The notes beneath the pieces were generated by a model. That model did not search any database and was not told the origin of the DNA. It was given only the letters and a program-made list of their open reading frames with translations. From Euphorbia lathyris (Eukaryota > Streptophyta > Magnoliopsida > Malpighiales > Euphorbiaceae): a stretch of DNA of 64,000 bases. The translations under genes were made by a program, and so were the position numbers. Location of the stretch: positions 77,517,501-77,581,500 of the forward strand of contig NC_088916.1 of NCBI RefSeq assembly GCF_963576675.1. Direction: 5' to 3'. Shown here in pieces: positions 45,613 through 57,560 of this stretch; the first letter of the stretch is position 1, and the number at the start of each line of letters is the position of its first letter.

Positions 45613-46636
45613 TTTAGCGGTAAGACGTGATTACCTCACGTCCGCGTGCCGGTGGAGGAAAAAATCCTCCATTTCCCACCCCAAAAGCTTTAAGGATGTT
45701 TTTATTTTTTTAGGGGGTAAATTTTATTTAATAAAATGGGCAGGAGCTAACTTGATTGGAAAAAGAAACAAAAAGAAAAGAGAGTTTATTTCACATGCTC
45801 ACCTCTACATCATGAGCACCAACAACAAGATCTTTTTTAGCCTTCTCACTAGAATTTCTCTGAAATGTCACAATAAAAATATTGTTTTGTGTTGGTTTTA
45901 ATAGAAATTGAAAACAAAAAGCTTACAAGAAGAAAAAATGACATTAGAATCAAATATAACTACAATCACACTATCCAACAATTTATATATAATTAATGAT
46001 ACATGGTGTTTGAAATCATATTAAAATTAATAAAAACTATGTTTGAGACAGCGTGCTTAATCCATCCTGCTCTTCTCTGCCATCCCAAGTCAGTTTTTCT
46101 TAACTTTAATATAAAGACATCCACCAATTTTATAAACTTAAAAAAAATAAAGGGGCTAAATATAACATTTTCCCTGTAACTAAATTTAAAGAAACAATAC
46201 TCACCTTATCACACCAACAACAGACAAATACCAATAATATATCTGATATATTTACACACACAATATTAACGTTAACGAATCCCCTGTATATATATACATA
46301 CACAAGTGTCTGACTATCTCAAGGAGACAAATCCGTCTAACTCTTGTAACCCAAACTTAGGTTAACTAGGAAACCAAGATCATTTGGACTGCTAGTCCAA
46401 GATTCAGTCCTAATCTAATACAAACTGCATAATTGAAACCCTAAACAACGGTTATTCTTCCAATATACCCGTGTCTCATATTTTTTTGAAAATGATGTTT
46501 GATGCACCCGTACCGTACGGGTACCCGTGTCGGTGCTTCCTAGTTCATATCAGTGTCTAAGTTCAGTTTCATCATTTATCACATGCAATAAAATTTTATT
46601 TGAACTTTGCCTAACAGCGTTGTTTGTTATGAATAG
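45613..46636. other. No gene recognised
   Basis: AT-rich, without visible exons preceding the prolyl-oligopeptidase exon. Confidence 0.5.
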
Positions 46637-47002
46637 ATATGTATAGATCCCACATTCAAGGCATCAAGGCTATCCTTATTGGATCGTGGTTTTATTTTTG
46701 CAATTGCTCACATACGTGGAGGTGGTGAAATGGGGAGGCAATGGTATGAGAATGGGAAATTCTTGAATAAGAAAAATACTTTCACGGATTTTATTACTTG
46801 TGCAGAGTATTTGTTAGAACACAAATACAGTTCCAAGGAAAAATTGTGCATTGAAGGAAGGAGTGCAGGGGGATTACTTATTGGTTCTGTTCTTAATTTG
46901 AGACCTGATTTATTCAAGGCAGCGGTTGCTGGTGTACCTTTTGTGGATGTTTTGACTACTATGCTTGATCCAACTATTCCACTTACAACTGAAGAGTGGG
47001 AG
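46637..47002 (+). pseudogene. Isolated exon of a prolyl oligopeptidase family (S9) gene
   Basis: A 122-codon exon with acceptor ...AATAG at 46636 and donor GTAATA at 47003. It encodes ICIDPTFKASRLSLLDRGF, IAHIRGGGEMGRQWYENGKF, and EGRSAGGLLIGSVLNLRPDLF, which holds the catalytic serine in G-x-S-x-G-G. It ends LDPTIPLTTEEWE, exactly where plant oligopeptidase B-like genes splice. No upstream or downstream exon (the expected next one would start with a Gly-Asp-Pro segment) is visible within 1-2 kb, so I call it a gene fragment. A gene with very long introns remains possible. Confidence 0.65.
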
Positions 47003-47526
47003 GTAATATATTTTTCTCTTTTGTTATGACAAGTCTAGATTTTATTGGGTTGAATGCAGAAACTCTTCTTCATTAACGTTTCCACGTTTCGTGCCCATTT
47101 CCTTTTTTTTTCCGTTTCCTAGCTAAATTTGGTCATTTCTCTTTATTTACACTCTTCTCAATCACAGAGGATTGAGCCCTCAATTTTTTTTTTAAATCAT
47201 GGCTTTTTACTTTTTCTATGAAAAATTGTACCCTCACATAAATCAAGAAAATCATTTCACCCTTTCCCAAATTTGACAAGACATCACACCTACTAAATTT
47301 TCAAATCAAAGTAAAATTTAAAATTAACCCCAACCTTGTCTTAAATTATAATTTTGAGGCAATAATTTTTAAACTTTACCTTAAGAAAATAAAGAAAGGT
47401 GAAAATATCTCAAAATATCCAGTGGCTAATATGAAAATTAAAAACACAATCTATACAGAAATAAAGCATTAAATTAAAGGATAGAATGCTTGGGGTTTCC
47501 AAGACTTTTGCTACAATTAGTATTTG

Positions 47527-48013
47527 TAGCGAACATCATATCCATGACCACTGGACTTTACCCATTTTCACATTATGGCCACTGAACTTTACACTTTTTA
47601 ACGTGGCCACTCAATTTTAACTAACTTCTCAAAATGACCGTTAAACGACATCAAAATGAAAATATTCAAGAATTAAAGTTGTTCAGAACGACATTTACCA
47701 TGAATCCACAATTTTTGTTTTCGAAAATCACATTTTTTGGAGTTTTCTCTTTCTAAAAAAACATTTTCTCTCTCCTAACCAAACAACACGTAAATGACCT
47801 CAAAACAAAAAAATTCAAAAATTAAAGTTCCTTAGAATATTATTAACGCTTTGGATTTTTTATTTTTAGCCGTCAACGGTCGTTTTGAGGCGTTGAGTGG
47901 CCATCGGTGTTAAAAATATAAAGTTCAGTAGCTATACCGGAAAGAAATAAAGTTTAATGACCATAATGTGAAAATGGATAAAGTTCAGTGGCCATGGGTG
48001 TAATTTACCCCTA
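47527..48013. mobile_element. MITE, ACTGAACTTTACC family, copy 2
   Basis: Arms contain catgaccactggactttacc and the inverted ggccatgggtgtaatttacc. Central caaacaacacgtaaatgacc matches copy 1 in inverse sense. Confidence 0.65.
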
Positions 48014-48112
48014 ATACCTGAGCACCAATTCCAGAAATGACACCAGCGGCTAGCAGCCCAAAAATAAAGTGAGCTTGTGGTTTGTTCATTTTTTTTCAAC
48101 AAATATTATAAA

Positions 48113-48141
48113 ACTAGCATTAACCCCGTGCAATGCACGGG
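48113..48141 (-). mobile_element. Helitron 3' terminus
   Basis: The minus strand reads a perfect hairpin CCCGTGCATTGCACGGG (48125-48141), then 7 nt, then CTAG followed by T (48117-48113). A hairpin a few bases before CTRR, with T next to it, is the hallmark of Helitron 3' ends. The element would extend to the right; its 5' end was not found. Confidence 0.6.
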
Positions 48142-48473
48142 ATGCCTTATAATATTTTGGTAAAAAAGAAATTCAAACAATGACTTAAAATTATAATAAT
48201 CAATATAAAAAAACTTACATATTATAATTCTGATTTATAGATTTTGTGAGAATTTCATTGCATAGGCTTTTTTACACTTTCATCCGCATCCCGACTTGAG
48301 TGGGTAATTTGATAACAATTAAAACAAACAAAAAAAATGAATCAAAAGCTATTAAATTTGAGTATTGTTTTTTTTTTAACAACCCAAGTAGATATTACTA
48401 ATTAAATGTTAAAAGTACATATACACTATTAAAAAGTCTCAAAAATGAAACAAAAATGAAACAAATTCAATTG

Positions 48474-48700
48474 CTAGTGCTTGGTAAAACTAAATGTTCT
48501 AATATTCACATCCAAAGACTCACATAAGTAAGCAGAACTAGAAGAACTTGCATTATTTCCAACAGAGTTAACATAAACAATGTTCATGATAAAAAACACA
48601 TCACCTAGATACCCTTTCCCTATAAAGGTCCCATTCTTAGTAAGAATCACCTTATCAGCCTCAAAAGTAATTTTTAAACCAGCGTTATTCAATAAAATAT
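48474..48700 (-). pseudogene. Ty1/copia fragment before the pre-integrase region
   Basis: The minus strand encodes MNNAGLKITFEADKVILTKN, GTFIGKGYLGDVFFIMNI and SSSSAYLCES. This matches the linker between protease and GAG-pre-integrase in Tork-like copia polyproteins. No flanking pol is seen. Confidence 0.6.
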
Positions 48701-49008
48701 CAGAAATGACTTTATTGTTACAAAATGCAAAAATGAGTTATTTTACTGATACAAAATGAACTTTTAGAACCTTATTGGAACATTTTTAAACCTAAGTGAC
48801 TGTCTTGTGATTTACTCTGGAAAACACAGGTTGTTGTACAACAAGTATTCCATTCTTGAGCTTAGGCTTAGTACCAAAGTGATACACATGGAGCAAATAA
48901 GTTTCATATGAAGGGTAAATGTGTTGTAATATCAAGTTGGTGTATGTCAACATAGAAGACATTGTTTCTTATGAACATTACTGAAAACTGCTTCAACTTG
49001 CAATGCAG

Positions 49009-51865
49009 AAGAAGCAGCTACCAAGGAACTGGAAAGTACCAGAACAGAGTGAATTTAGGGACTTGTTCCTACTTTCAGAAGTACTGCTCCTAAGAAAACC
49101 CTGTAAGGCAAGCTTTAGTGCTTCTGCAGGTGAGATTTTCCTACCAATTACCTGGAGAGCATTGGGTGAATCTGAGAAGGAAAGCATGTTTGTTAGCAGG
49201 AGGATAATGTCAGTCCAGGGTAGTAATGTTGTTGAAGATTTTACTTGTATTGGCTGTCAGTCATGTGGTTCTCCTTTGGATTTAGATAATGGGTGAGGAA
49301 GAATATACCTGATTTAGTTACATCCATGGTCCTTGAACTAAAATATATGAAACATAATTGTCGTAACACTTAATTCTTAACAAGAAACCTTTCGCTGTTT
49401 GACTTTTATTTCTTCTATTATCCTTTTAACGGAAATTAGTACTCATTTGTCAAAGATGTCACGTGGGTCTCAAGTGGTCGGCCCCCTGAACTTTCGAAGT
49501 GTTTCGATAACCCCCTGAACTGAACTTGTATAAAATGTTCAGTTAGCTCCCTAAACTCGCGTACAATGTAATCAATTAATCACTCGGTTGTAAAAAAATA
49601 AGTTAAACATGGAGGATGTGTTGCACGCATCTTAAAAGAAAGTAAAACGACCAAGGTCAGGGTATGCGATTCTAATATTAGAGAAGAAAAATTTTTATAA
49701 TTAAACAAGTAAGAACTTCCTTTTTAGTATGTTTTAAATTTAATCTATTTTGTGAATAACATACATTCCGCATTTAACTTACCTTTTTACAACCGCGTGA
49801 TTAATTGATTACATTTTATGCAAGTTCAAGGAACTAACTGAACATTTCATGCAATTTCCGAGGGCTAGCGGGACACTTTGAAAGTTCATAGAACCAATCA
49901 AGCTTTTTGGACAAGTTCAGGGACAAATGATGTATTAAGCCTATTTTTTATTTCTCACGTGGTTAAAAATGGTTGACATAGTACCCTATGTAGTACCTCT
50001 CGCAAATGAGTTTGTTAATTTCAGGTCAAAAGGATAACAAGAGAAACAAAAGTCACACGGCTAGTGATTTCTGGTTACAAAATAAAAAGTTAAGACAATT
50101 CTGTTCCATTTCTAATAGGTGCAGTATCATGATTGTACTAACCTACATGCTTTATTACAACCATTTGCCTCCCATGGAAGTTCGGAAGTCAATTTGATTA
50201 CTTTGCTGCAGGTCCATATTTAAGCAAATCTCGGCCTCATACTTCTGTCCGAAAACCTCGGATCACCTCCATATAGCAGGCTTGATATACAGGCCCTTCA
50301 TGGTATGTATTTCTATTTAGGAAAAGCTCATATTTAAGCTTCTGATTAGTTCAATTGTTACTAATTAAAAGCCTCTATTTTTTCTGAATGGATACATTAA
50401 ACCCTCTTGTATTATGCCATTGCACCACTTCTTATAAATGAAGGAATAAGTAAATTACACCTATGGCCTCTCAACTGTGGCCTTACTTTCTTTATGGTCC
50501 AAAATCGGATATAAGAGTTGTCGAACTTTGATTTTTACTAACATAAATGTCTATTGTGAAAGTAAACAACCTCAAAATGACCACTAGTGATCTCAACATG
50601 AAAAAAAATCTAAGAATTAAAGTTGTTTAGATTATCAATTTCATCAGCTTTCCAATTAGGACTGTAATTGAGCTGAGCCGAACCGAGCTTTAGCCTGTTC
50701 AGAATCGGCTTGTCATAAAATTGACGAGCTCGAGCTCAACATTCTGTTCATGAGCTACTCACGAGTTGTTTGCGAGCTTGTTAACGAGCCAGTTCACGAG
50801 CTTTGCTCGCGAGCAGCTCATTGATTCAGTTCATGAACTTCGCTCGCGAACAACTCGTTGATTATGTTCATTAATTATATTGATTTGAAAACTTTAACAC
50901 AAAACTACATAGTTTTGAAATCTATAAAACTAAATTGTTTTACATTCCCCATTTATAGAAATCTTATTATTAAAAAAATAATTGAACCAAGCTTACTCAC
51001 GAGCATGTTCATGAATCTATAATCGAGCCTGCTCGAGAGCTTTCGAGCCAAACTTCGATCTGCTCAAGCTCGGCTAATTTACAATTGAGCTGAACATGAT
51101 TGAGCTTTTATCGAACCGAACACCGAGCAACTCATGAGGGGCTCGACTCATTTACAACCCTATTTCCAATAGCTTTACAATGGAGGGTTACCTGCTATTG
51201 AAGTGGTCAAAGAGCAAGGGACTTTTATGTTAGTAACCGGTAAAGTTCATGGATTTTTATATACGGTTTTGAAGTTCAGGGGATGAAAGTAAACAAGACC
51301 AAAGTTGAGGTGGTCATGGGTATAATTTCACTTCAAACGAAGTAGCATTAATTGGTCCTCTTAATTAGGACAGTTAAATTGAGTTGCGGAGTCATAATCT
51401 ATATGTTCCACATGATTGATTATATATGATATAAATGCAACAAAAATGATAATTGTATCAAATTGGTCGTGTGTCTAAATCGTGTTGTTGTGTCATTGAA
51501 AGTTATAGTTTTAATTGCAGTTGTATGTGTGGGACGAATCAGAATACGTCCCTCTACTTGTAAGGAACAAAGCTGCAGAGATATTGTTTGGGAACCTGAA
51601 GGCTGAAAGAGTTTACTCAAGCTACAAAGAGCAGAAACATGCCCAGAATTGCAAGCAGAAAGATATTGGGAAACAACATCATCGTAAGAACATTAATTTC
51701 CACATGATCTGGTTAGTTCTTGTTAAGATGATGTTGCAACAAGGGAAAAACAGTCCATTGAGATTTGAAGTAGCTGTAAATCCCAGTTTAGATATTGAAA
51801 ATGGTAAGTTTGAAATGGTATCTATGTCGATTCCTTGTATCAGAACCAAATGTTCTTCATGCTAA
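49009..51865 (+). CDS. 3' exons of unidentified gene, zinc-ribbon/OB-like
   Basis: Three exons fit together in phase: 49009-49292, 50212-50302 and 51521-51865 (stop TAA). Donors GTGAGG and GTATGT and acceptors CTGCAG and TTGCAG are canonical. The product reads VQGSNVVEDFTCIGCQSCGS, then an exon with YFCPKTSDHLH, then LYVWDESEYVPLLVRNKAAE. The C-x2-C ... C...H spacing followed by a LYVWDES...NKAAEILFG stretch resembles the zinc-ribbon plus OB-fold region of RPA large-subunit C-termini; this is a shape-level comparison only. Exon 1 starts at a splice acceptor, so upstream exons are needed, and none is visible. Intron 2 contains two nested MITEs. It may be a truncated or captured gene. Confidence 0.55.
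49479..49941. mobile_element. MITE, GGCTTAATAC family, left end incomplete
   Basis: Right arm ends caagctttttggacaagttc...gtattaagcc, the complement of the left arm at 20657. The interior shares gcgattctaatattagagaag with 20657-21083. The outermost left ~50 bp is absent. Confidence 0.7.
50449..51334. mobile_element. MITE (outer), ACTGAAC family relative, split by hAT MITE
   Basis: Left arm gtaaattacacctatggcc and right arm ggtcatgggtataatttcac are inverted. A hAT MITE is inserted at 50656-51162. Confidence 0.55.
50656..51162. mobile_element. hAT-type MITE (507 bp), nested
   Basis: Starts TAGGACTGTAATTGAGC, ends ACTCATTTACAACCCTA. Perfect 8-bp target duplication TTTCCAAT at 50648-50655 and 51163-51170. 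Interior full of gagctcgagc and gctcgcgag motifs in both orientations. Confidence 0.9.
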
Positions 51866-53236
51866 TGAAATATTTAGGACTCTTCATTGAATTTATTTTC
51901 CTTGAAAACGTAACAGAAATGCGGGTTAATTGCACTCATGATGAGAAACGGAACGGAATTATCAGAAGTGGAATGAAATTATCATAACTCTTTTGTTTAT
52001 AATGAGAAACCTCTCGTTGTAATTCCCATGTTACATAGGTCTCAAGTTACTACATTTTTTTAGCAATGAGACCTCTCGTTGTAATTCCCATTTTCGGAGG
52101 ATGTTACGTAGGTCTCAAATTACTACTTTTTTTGGACATCTTAGGGATGCGAGAAAAAACATTGCTTATCTATTTATTTATTTATTTCTCACGTGGTTAA
52201 AAATGGTTGATATATATCTGCGTGATATCTCTGGCTAATGTCAAGCGACGAGAGGTTTATTGTTATAAAATAAAGAGTTTTCGCAATTTTGTTTTATATC
52301 TGATAATTGGAGGACTATGAATATTCCTAAAATGAATTAATGCATAAAAGATTAATTCTTAACACTCCTTGACTCCAAAATCTAGCCAATCCCTGGATCA
52401 GAGATGTAGTGGATGCATCTAGGAACGGAAAGGTTCGAGCATTCACTGGTCACCGAAAACATCATTACACCTCTATGGAGCTTTAATTGTTTTTAGGTGA
52501 AAACATCCACGAACTTTCCATTAAATATAAATAACATGAACATTTAACAAACATTGAAGCACCCTATGCATGCTGGATCTAGTGTGTTAAAGATTATAAT
52601 AAAAACTATTATTGAATTTTAACTATCAGGTGTTCGAATATTGACAAATCCCATTTATTAAAAGGAATTCCAACTCATAGTAAGATATGTGTATTATACA
52701 CCCTTCAAGAGGGTGCGAAAGTATCACAAATTATAACAAAAGCTATTATTTAATCTTAAGTATCAATTTGAACTTTTGTCTCAACTAGTTACTCAATTCG
52801 ATGTATTAGCCCTGTAATATATAGATATCAAAATACGATTATTATACAACAATCCGGATTACCACTCTTAATTAAAATTTAGGTTAAAGTTAACTCATGG
52901 TGCTTGAAAGTACAAACAAATAGCAATATTGCCCATAGTTCAGCCAGATTGCTGGTTATGGAGGAAAGAAAATACTTATTCAATAGCAAGAATGAAACAT
53001 ATATATCAATAACACTTGATCCAAATTATCCAATTCAATCCTGAAAATCAACATTTTTACTTATTCAGCTCGGAGTAATGATTAACACGGGTAGTCAGGG
53101 GCAATGCAAGTAATTTGTCACAAACTTCTCTTTTTATTCAATACCGATAACTGATAAGTTTATATGCTGATTAAAGAAGAACAAAAACAACTTAAGCCAA
53201 GTTGATAATGCAGATCAAGCCTATATCAGCTCAAAA
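51866..53236. other. No gene; small direct repeat
   Basis: Two diverged ~70-bp copies of a unit containing cctctcgttgtaattcccat and taggtctcaa lie at about 52002-52060 and 52068-52130. Otherwise AT-rich with nothing recognised. Confidence 0.5.
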
Positions 53237-55426
53237 TCATGATTCAGATCCTCCTCCTGAAGATTCTGCATCAGCCGCAGAAGTTTCGGCTTCGGCTTCG
53301 AGTAGTTTTGCTTGGTGTTCTGCGTATTCTCTCTCACATTGACTGACTCCTGTAATAATATCAAGCATTGTGCCTGTCGTACCGAAGAACACGAGGGGAC
53401 CTAAAGATTTCCGTTTTATCCCAACCGGAATTGCTACCAGAGCCCCCGCTACCGAGAAGAACCATGTCCCTAACGCGCTGCAGAAACGCACATTGATCAG
53501 CAGTCCAGACCTATTTCATTTCAAACAACAAACACAACTGCAATAGCAACTGAGAAGAAGAAACATGAACAAAATCTGAAACAAAACTAAGACAACGAAT
53601 TCTCCGAAAGTAGAAACAATATCTATTTGAGAACACGTTACTTATACACAACATGTTTGTTGTCCATTCCGGCTTGTCATTATTAGATGATTCCAATAGT
53701 TTGAAGTGTTTGTTTGGTTTTCCTTTTTATAGATCTTTTTTTGCAGTTTTATTTTACTCCAAACAGTAGATACGGAGTGTTTGATTAGGATTGAGAAACA
53801 ATTGTTACCTCTATTTTGGAAATACAATTAGCTAACATCTATCAACTACTAGCAACAACAAACAACAACTACCGAACAATAACAAGGATTAAACAACATC
53901 TGAATCAAACATGCCCTACGCGCTTAGAAGCTTGGATTCACCCTTATAACGGACATCAAAGCCTTACACTATTCATAAAATTATCACAAAACCGTACTCT
54001 CTGCAAACTCTTGCCTTCTTCCTCTATACTAGTAACGCTGGAAGCAAAAACATAGCCTCTAAAGTTCCATCCAAATCCTTGCCATTACTTATCACAACTA
54101 GACTAGCTTAAAGTAATAGGCTACTAGTATTGATAATTGGAAGAGAGATTGTCAAGTCAGGCAAACAAACATATTCAGAATAAGATACAAAAATACCCCC
54201 TATCGTTGCTAAAGAAAAGGGCTTAATACATCCCTAACCCACCGTACTTATCCAGAAAAGTCAAATGGCCCCTATACTTGGGAAACGTCTTATTTACCCT
54301 ATGAACTTGCTGAAAGTGACTTATTGGTCCTATGAACTTGCTTAAAGTGATCTATTGGCTTCTTGAACTTGCTTGAAGTGATACACATTTCAACTTGCAA
54401 AATCTCCTCTTGCCGAGTGGACTTAGAGAGAGAGAGAGAGAGAGAGAGGGGGGGTGGATGGAGGGGTTCAATACGTCAATGGGTGAATAAGATGTTTCGA
54501 AAGTACAAAGGGAAGTTGACTTTTCTAGACAAGTACAAGGGTTTAGGAATGTATTAGGCCCAAAAACAATTTAATCTCTAACGTCATAAATGGTATAATT
54601 GAGAGCCTAGTATTGACAAACCGAGCCAATTTGAGATATCATTAGAAATCTAACTATTATGTTCACATATTCTGAATCAGTTACATAACAATTGGTTTAG
54701 AAAACAATTAATTTCTTTCCTTCTTTCTTTCGGTTGTTGCTATATTAGAATATGATTAGGGATGGAATGCCTTAAAAGCTGTTTCGATTTTTTAAATATT
54801 TTGTGCAACATAGCATAACAGATCAAATGAATTCAGACAAGAGTCATGTGCGAACAAGTGTCTTTAATTTCTTAAAGATGAGTAATAACATAGTGCACAA
54901 ATGGAGTGAAATAACATAGCAGAATTCATGACCGAGGAGAGAGCTCCACTAATGATGTCTAAAATTGATCAAAGTTCCCAACATTAAGCCTTGAACTTGA
55001 AGTACACCATTTATGACGTTTGAGGTAAAATTGCTCTTAGGTGTCATTGATAGGGTAGTTTTGTACCTTTCCCTTAGTTAAATAACAATCTAGCTATGTT
55101 GCACGGACACGAAATACAGAAATGGATACCAGAAAATGTTATTTCTAAAACATAGCCTTCAAAAGGACACTGAAATGCAGAAACGCTACAATAGACGAGT
55201 TTTCGTAAATCTAGAAATGAGCAAAATCACTAATGCTTCAATCTCCAAAATAAGGATTCTATGCATTTTAACCTAGATAAAACTTCAAAAAATAAAAGGA
55301 AAATTAGCATAGTCTCAGATTCTGCATTCCTCTTATAAAAATATGACGACCAAAAAGAAAGATAGAAAAAACTGACTTGGCAACAGTACAGTCCTCAAGG
55401 TGCTTAACTTCCTGTTTCCCCGCCAT
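53237..55426 (-). CDS. Small two-helix membrane protein, conserved in plants
   Basis: Coding exons on the minus strand: 55426-55377 (ATG at 55426, 50 nt) and 53477-53237 (241 nt, stop included), giving 96 residues. The donor is GTCAGT, the acceptor TTTCTGCAG, and the joint makes an Asn codon. A 5'UTR exon probably ends at 55666 (donor GTGAGC) with an acceptor CATATCAG just before the ATG. Residues ~18-37 (ALGTWFFSVAGALVAIPVGI) and ~43-61 (LGPLVFFGTTGTMLDIITG) are hydrophobic, with a basic KRK link, so two membrane helices are likely. The C-terminus is acidic and Ala/Ser/Gly-rich. Start MAGKQEVKHLEDC. I recognise the type as a conserved small plant protein but not its function; an organelle inner-membrane protein is a guess. 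Confidence 0.7.
54219..54561. mobile_element. MITE, GGCTTAATAC family, in intron of the small membrane-protein gene
   Basis: Ends GGGCTTAATACATCCCTAAC and the inverted gtttaggaatgtattaggcc. Subterminal aaaagtcaa / ttgacttttc pair. A (GA)n run at 54427-54450 lies inside. Confidence 0.75.
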
Positions 55427-55665
55427 TTAAATAGTCTGATATGGAATTAACAAGCTCAGTTCAATCCTGTTCGATTTTCGCCGAATTCAACCAACTCGAT
55501 CACTATTGAGAAGCCATAGATAATGTAGGAAGAAAGAAAGGAAAACCCTAAACTCTGTAAAAAAGGGGCCAATTAAGTAAAATATATTAGATAAAAACAA
55601 AATTAAACTTGAATGATTAGAAGGATGGATGGCCATATCATTGAAGATACGAATTTGAAGCTCAC

Positions 55666-55740
55666 CTGATGAAAAGAGAACGAATCCTTGAGAGAATGTC
55701 AAAAGGGAACACCGGTGGGAGTGCTCTGATCTCTGCTGTT
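55666..55740 (-). other. Probable 5'UTR exon of the small membrane-protein gene
   Basis: Minus-strand stretch ending CATCAG before a GTGAGC donor at 55665. No ATG in it. The 5' border is not defined. Confidence 0.4.
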
Positions 55741-56261
55741 TTGCTTTTATTTTTATTAAAATTTTTTAAAGGATAAAGTATATTTTTTTTTTGTTTAGGG
55801 AAAAATATACATTTTGAATTAATTAATTAAAAAATTATAATAAAAAAATATATTAATACATCTTCAATATCATAGATCGTGATAGATTAATAGATAATAT
55901 TACTTGAATTTTTTTTAGCACAACGGCAAAAACACTATACAAACTCTACTTTGAATTGAGTTCAGAGTCTTTATCCCGGGAATGATTATGATCTTTCATG
56001 AGTTAGATAGTAGACAAAACTGTTCTGCTTTTCTACAAAGGAAAACATGATAATATTCATATAAAGAGACAAACCACAACCGCTCATATAAAGAGATAGA
56101 CCATAAGCACCTATACATGGAGAAATACAAGAAAGAACAAAAAAAACTCCAAATAAAGAAGAAATTATCAAAGCTACTATAGTAGTAGATACATAAAAAA
56201 AATTATTCAATAAAGGAAAACAAAGCAAATTAAAGAAGGAGTTTATCTTCGTATTAAAAGT

Positions 56262-56350
56262 CGAAATGCGACAGCTCTTGTCGCATTTGCGACGAAATGC
56301 GACAGCTCTTGTCGCATTTGCGACGAAATGCGACAAATTTCGTCACAAAT
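56262..56350. repeat. 31-bp tandem palindromic repeats
   Basis: Units start at 56262, 56293 and 56324. Each full unit has the hairpin ATGCGAC-agctctt-GTCGCAT followed by ttgcga. The third unit is altered after ATGCGAC. Confidence 0.85.
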
Positions 56351-56544
56351 GCGACATCAATGGAGGAAAATTGAGAAAAATTGTGGAAAATAGAGGAAAT
56401 TGAAACAATACCATTACAGATGAAGAAAGAGGCAAGACCAACGAGAAAAGCAAGCGTATAAGCTAAAAACATACCATTTCTACGGGAAATTGAATATAAT
56501 ACGTCAATAATCTCAAAAATCGCTAATGATTGGTATCAGAAATT

Positions 56545-56660
56545 GAAGAAGATGAACCGAAGAAGATGAAGAAGAAGAAGAAGAAGAAGAAGAAAAAGAA
56601 GAAGAAGAAGAAGCGGAAGAAGAAGAAGAAACGGAAGAAGAAGCGGAAGAAGTAGATCGA
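56545..56660. repeat. (GAA)n purine-rich microsatellite
   Basis: About 110 bp of gaagatgaagaagaag and aagcggaagaag type sequence. Confidence 0.85.
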
Positions 56661-57225
56661 TGATTGAATAGAACTAAGGGCAATTTTGTCCAAAATGGTT
56701 GAAAGTGTCTAATTTGGTAAGATGGAAGCAAAGTGGGTTAGATATGTAAAAGGCCCCTCTTAATTGAGCTAGATTTGTAATTATCCCTATGTTGCAATCC
56801 ATTGCATCAAACTAGACACTTACAATACCTTTTTACCCAAAACAGCCTTATTCGCAGATACCCCCACATTCTTTGCTCTTTGTGATAACACAGACGACGA
56901 ATCATGACGAAATCTGTAAAGAAGATGCACAACGTTAATAAAACCAAATGAAAGGTAAGTTTCTTCCATCTCTTTGAGTTTTTTGTATTATGTATTTAAG
57001 TTAAGTTTTAGGTTTTGATTTTGTTGTGATTGAGCATGAATGTATTGTGTTATATTTGGTTAGAGTTAGTGTTAATGATATAATGATGATTTTCGAACTC
57101 ATTTGAGATGTATTTGTTTGATTTATTAGTTTAAAAGTAAGAGTAGTTGGGTTCACAGTTCATTTGCGATACTTCGCATTTTATGAGTTTGCTTCGCAAT
57201 TACCAAATTGTGAAACAATAAACTC

Positions 57226-57560
57226 TAAACTCTGGTCTAGAACTTCGCAAATAGGTAAATGAGAAGCTTTATGATAAACTACGAAGTTATTTTTAGCAAA
57301 AGGGCTTCGTAAATAGGTGAATGCAAAGACTTTTGCGAAGCCTTTTTTTTTAGCAAAAAGATTCGTAAATAGATAAATGTGAAGCCTTCTGATTAAAAGC
57401 GAAACCATTTTTTAGCAAAGGGCTTCATAATATGGATATTGTGAACGTTCCATTTGGATTGTGATTCACAATTTTCCATCTGTTTCGCAATTGAATGAAA
57501 TTACGAATATTTTTTCTTTGCAAATAGATAAATGCGAAGCCTTCAGGTGAATTGCGAAGT
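57226..57560. repeat. Degenerate ~59-bp repeats with CTTCGC/GCGAAG motifs
   Basis: At least three units (around 57290, 57350, 57410) share tttttagcaaaagggcttcg and aaataggtgaatgcgaag, with further partial copies at 57240 and 57520. Confidence 0.6.
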
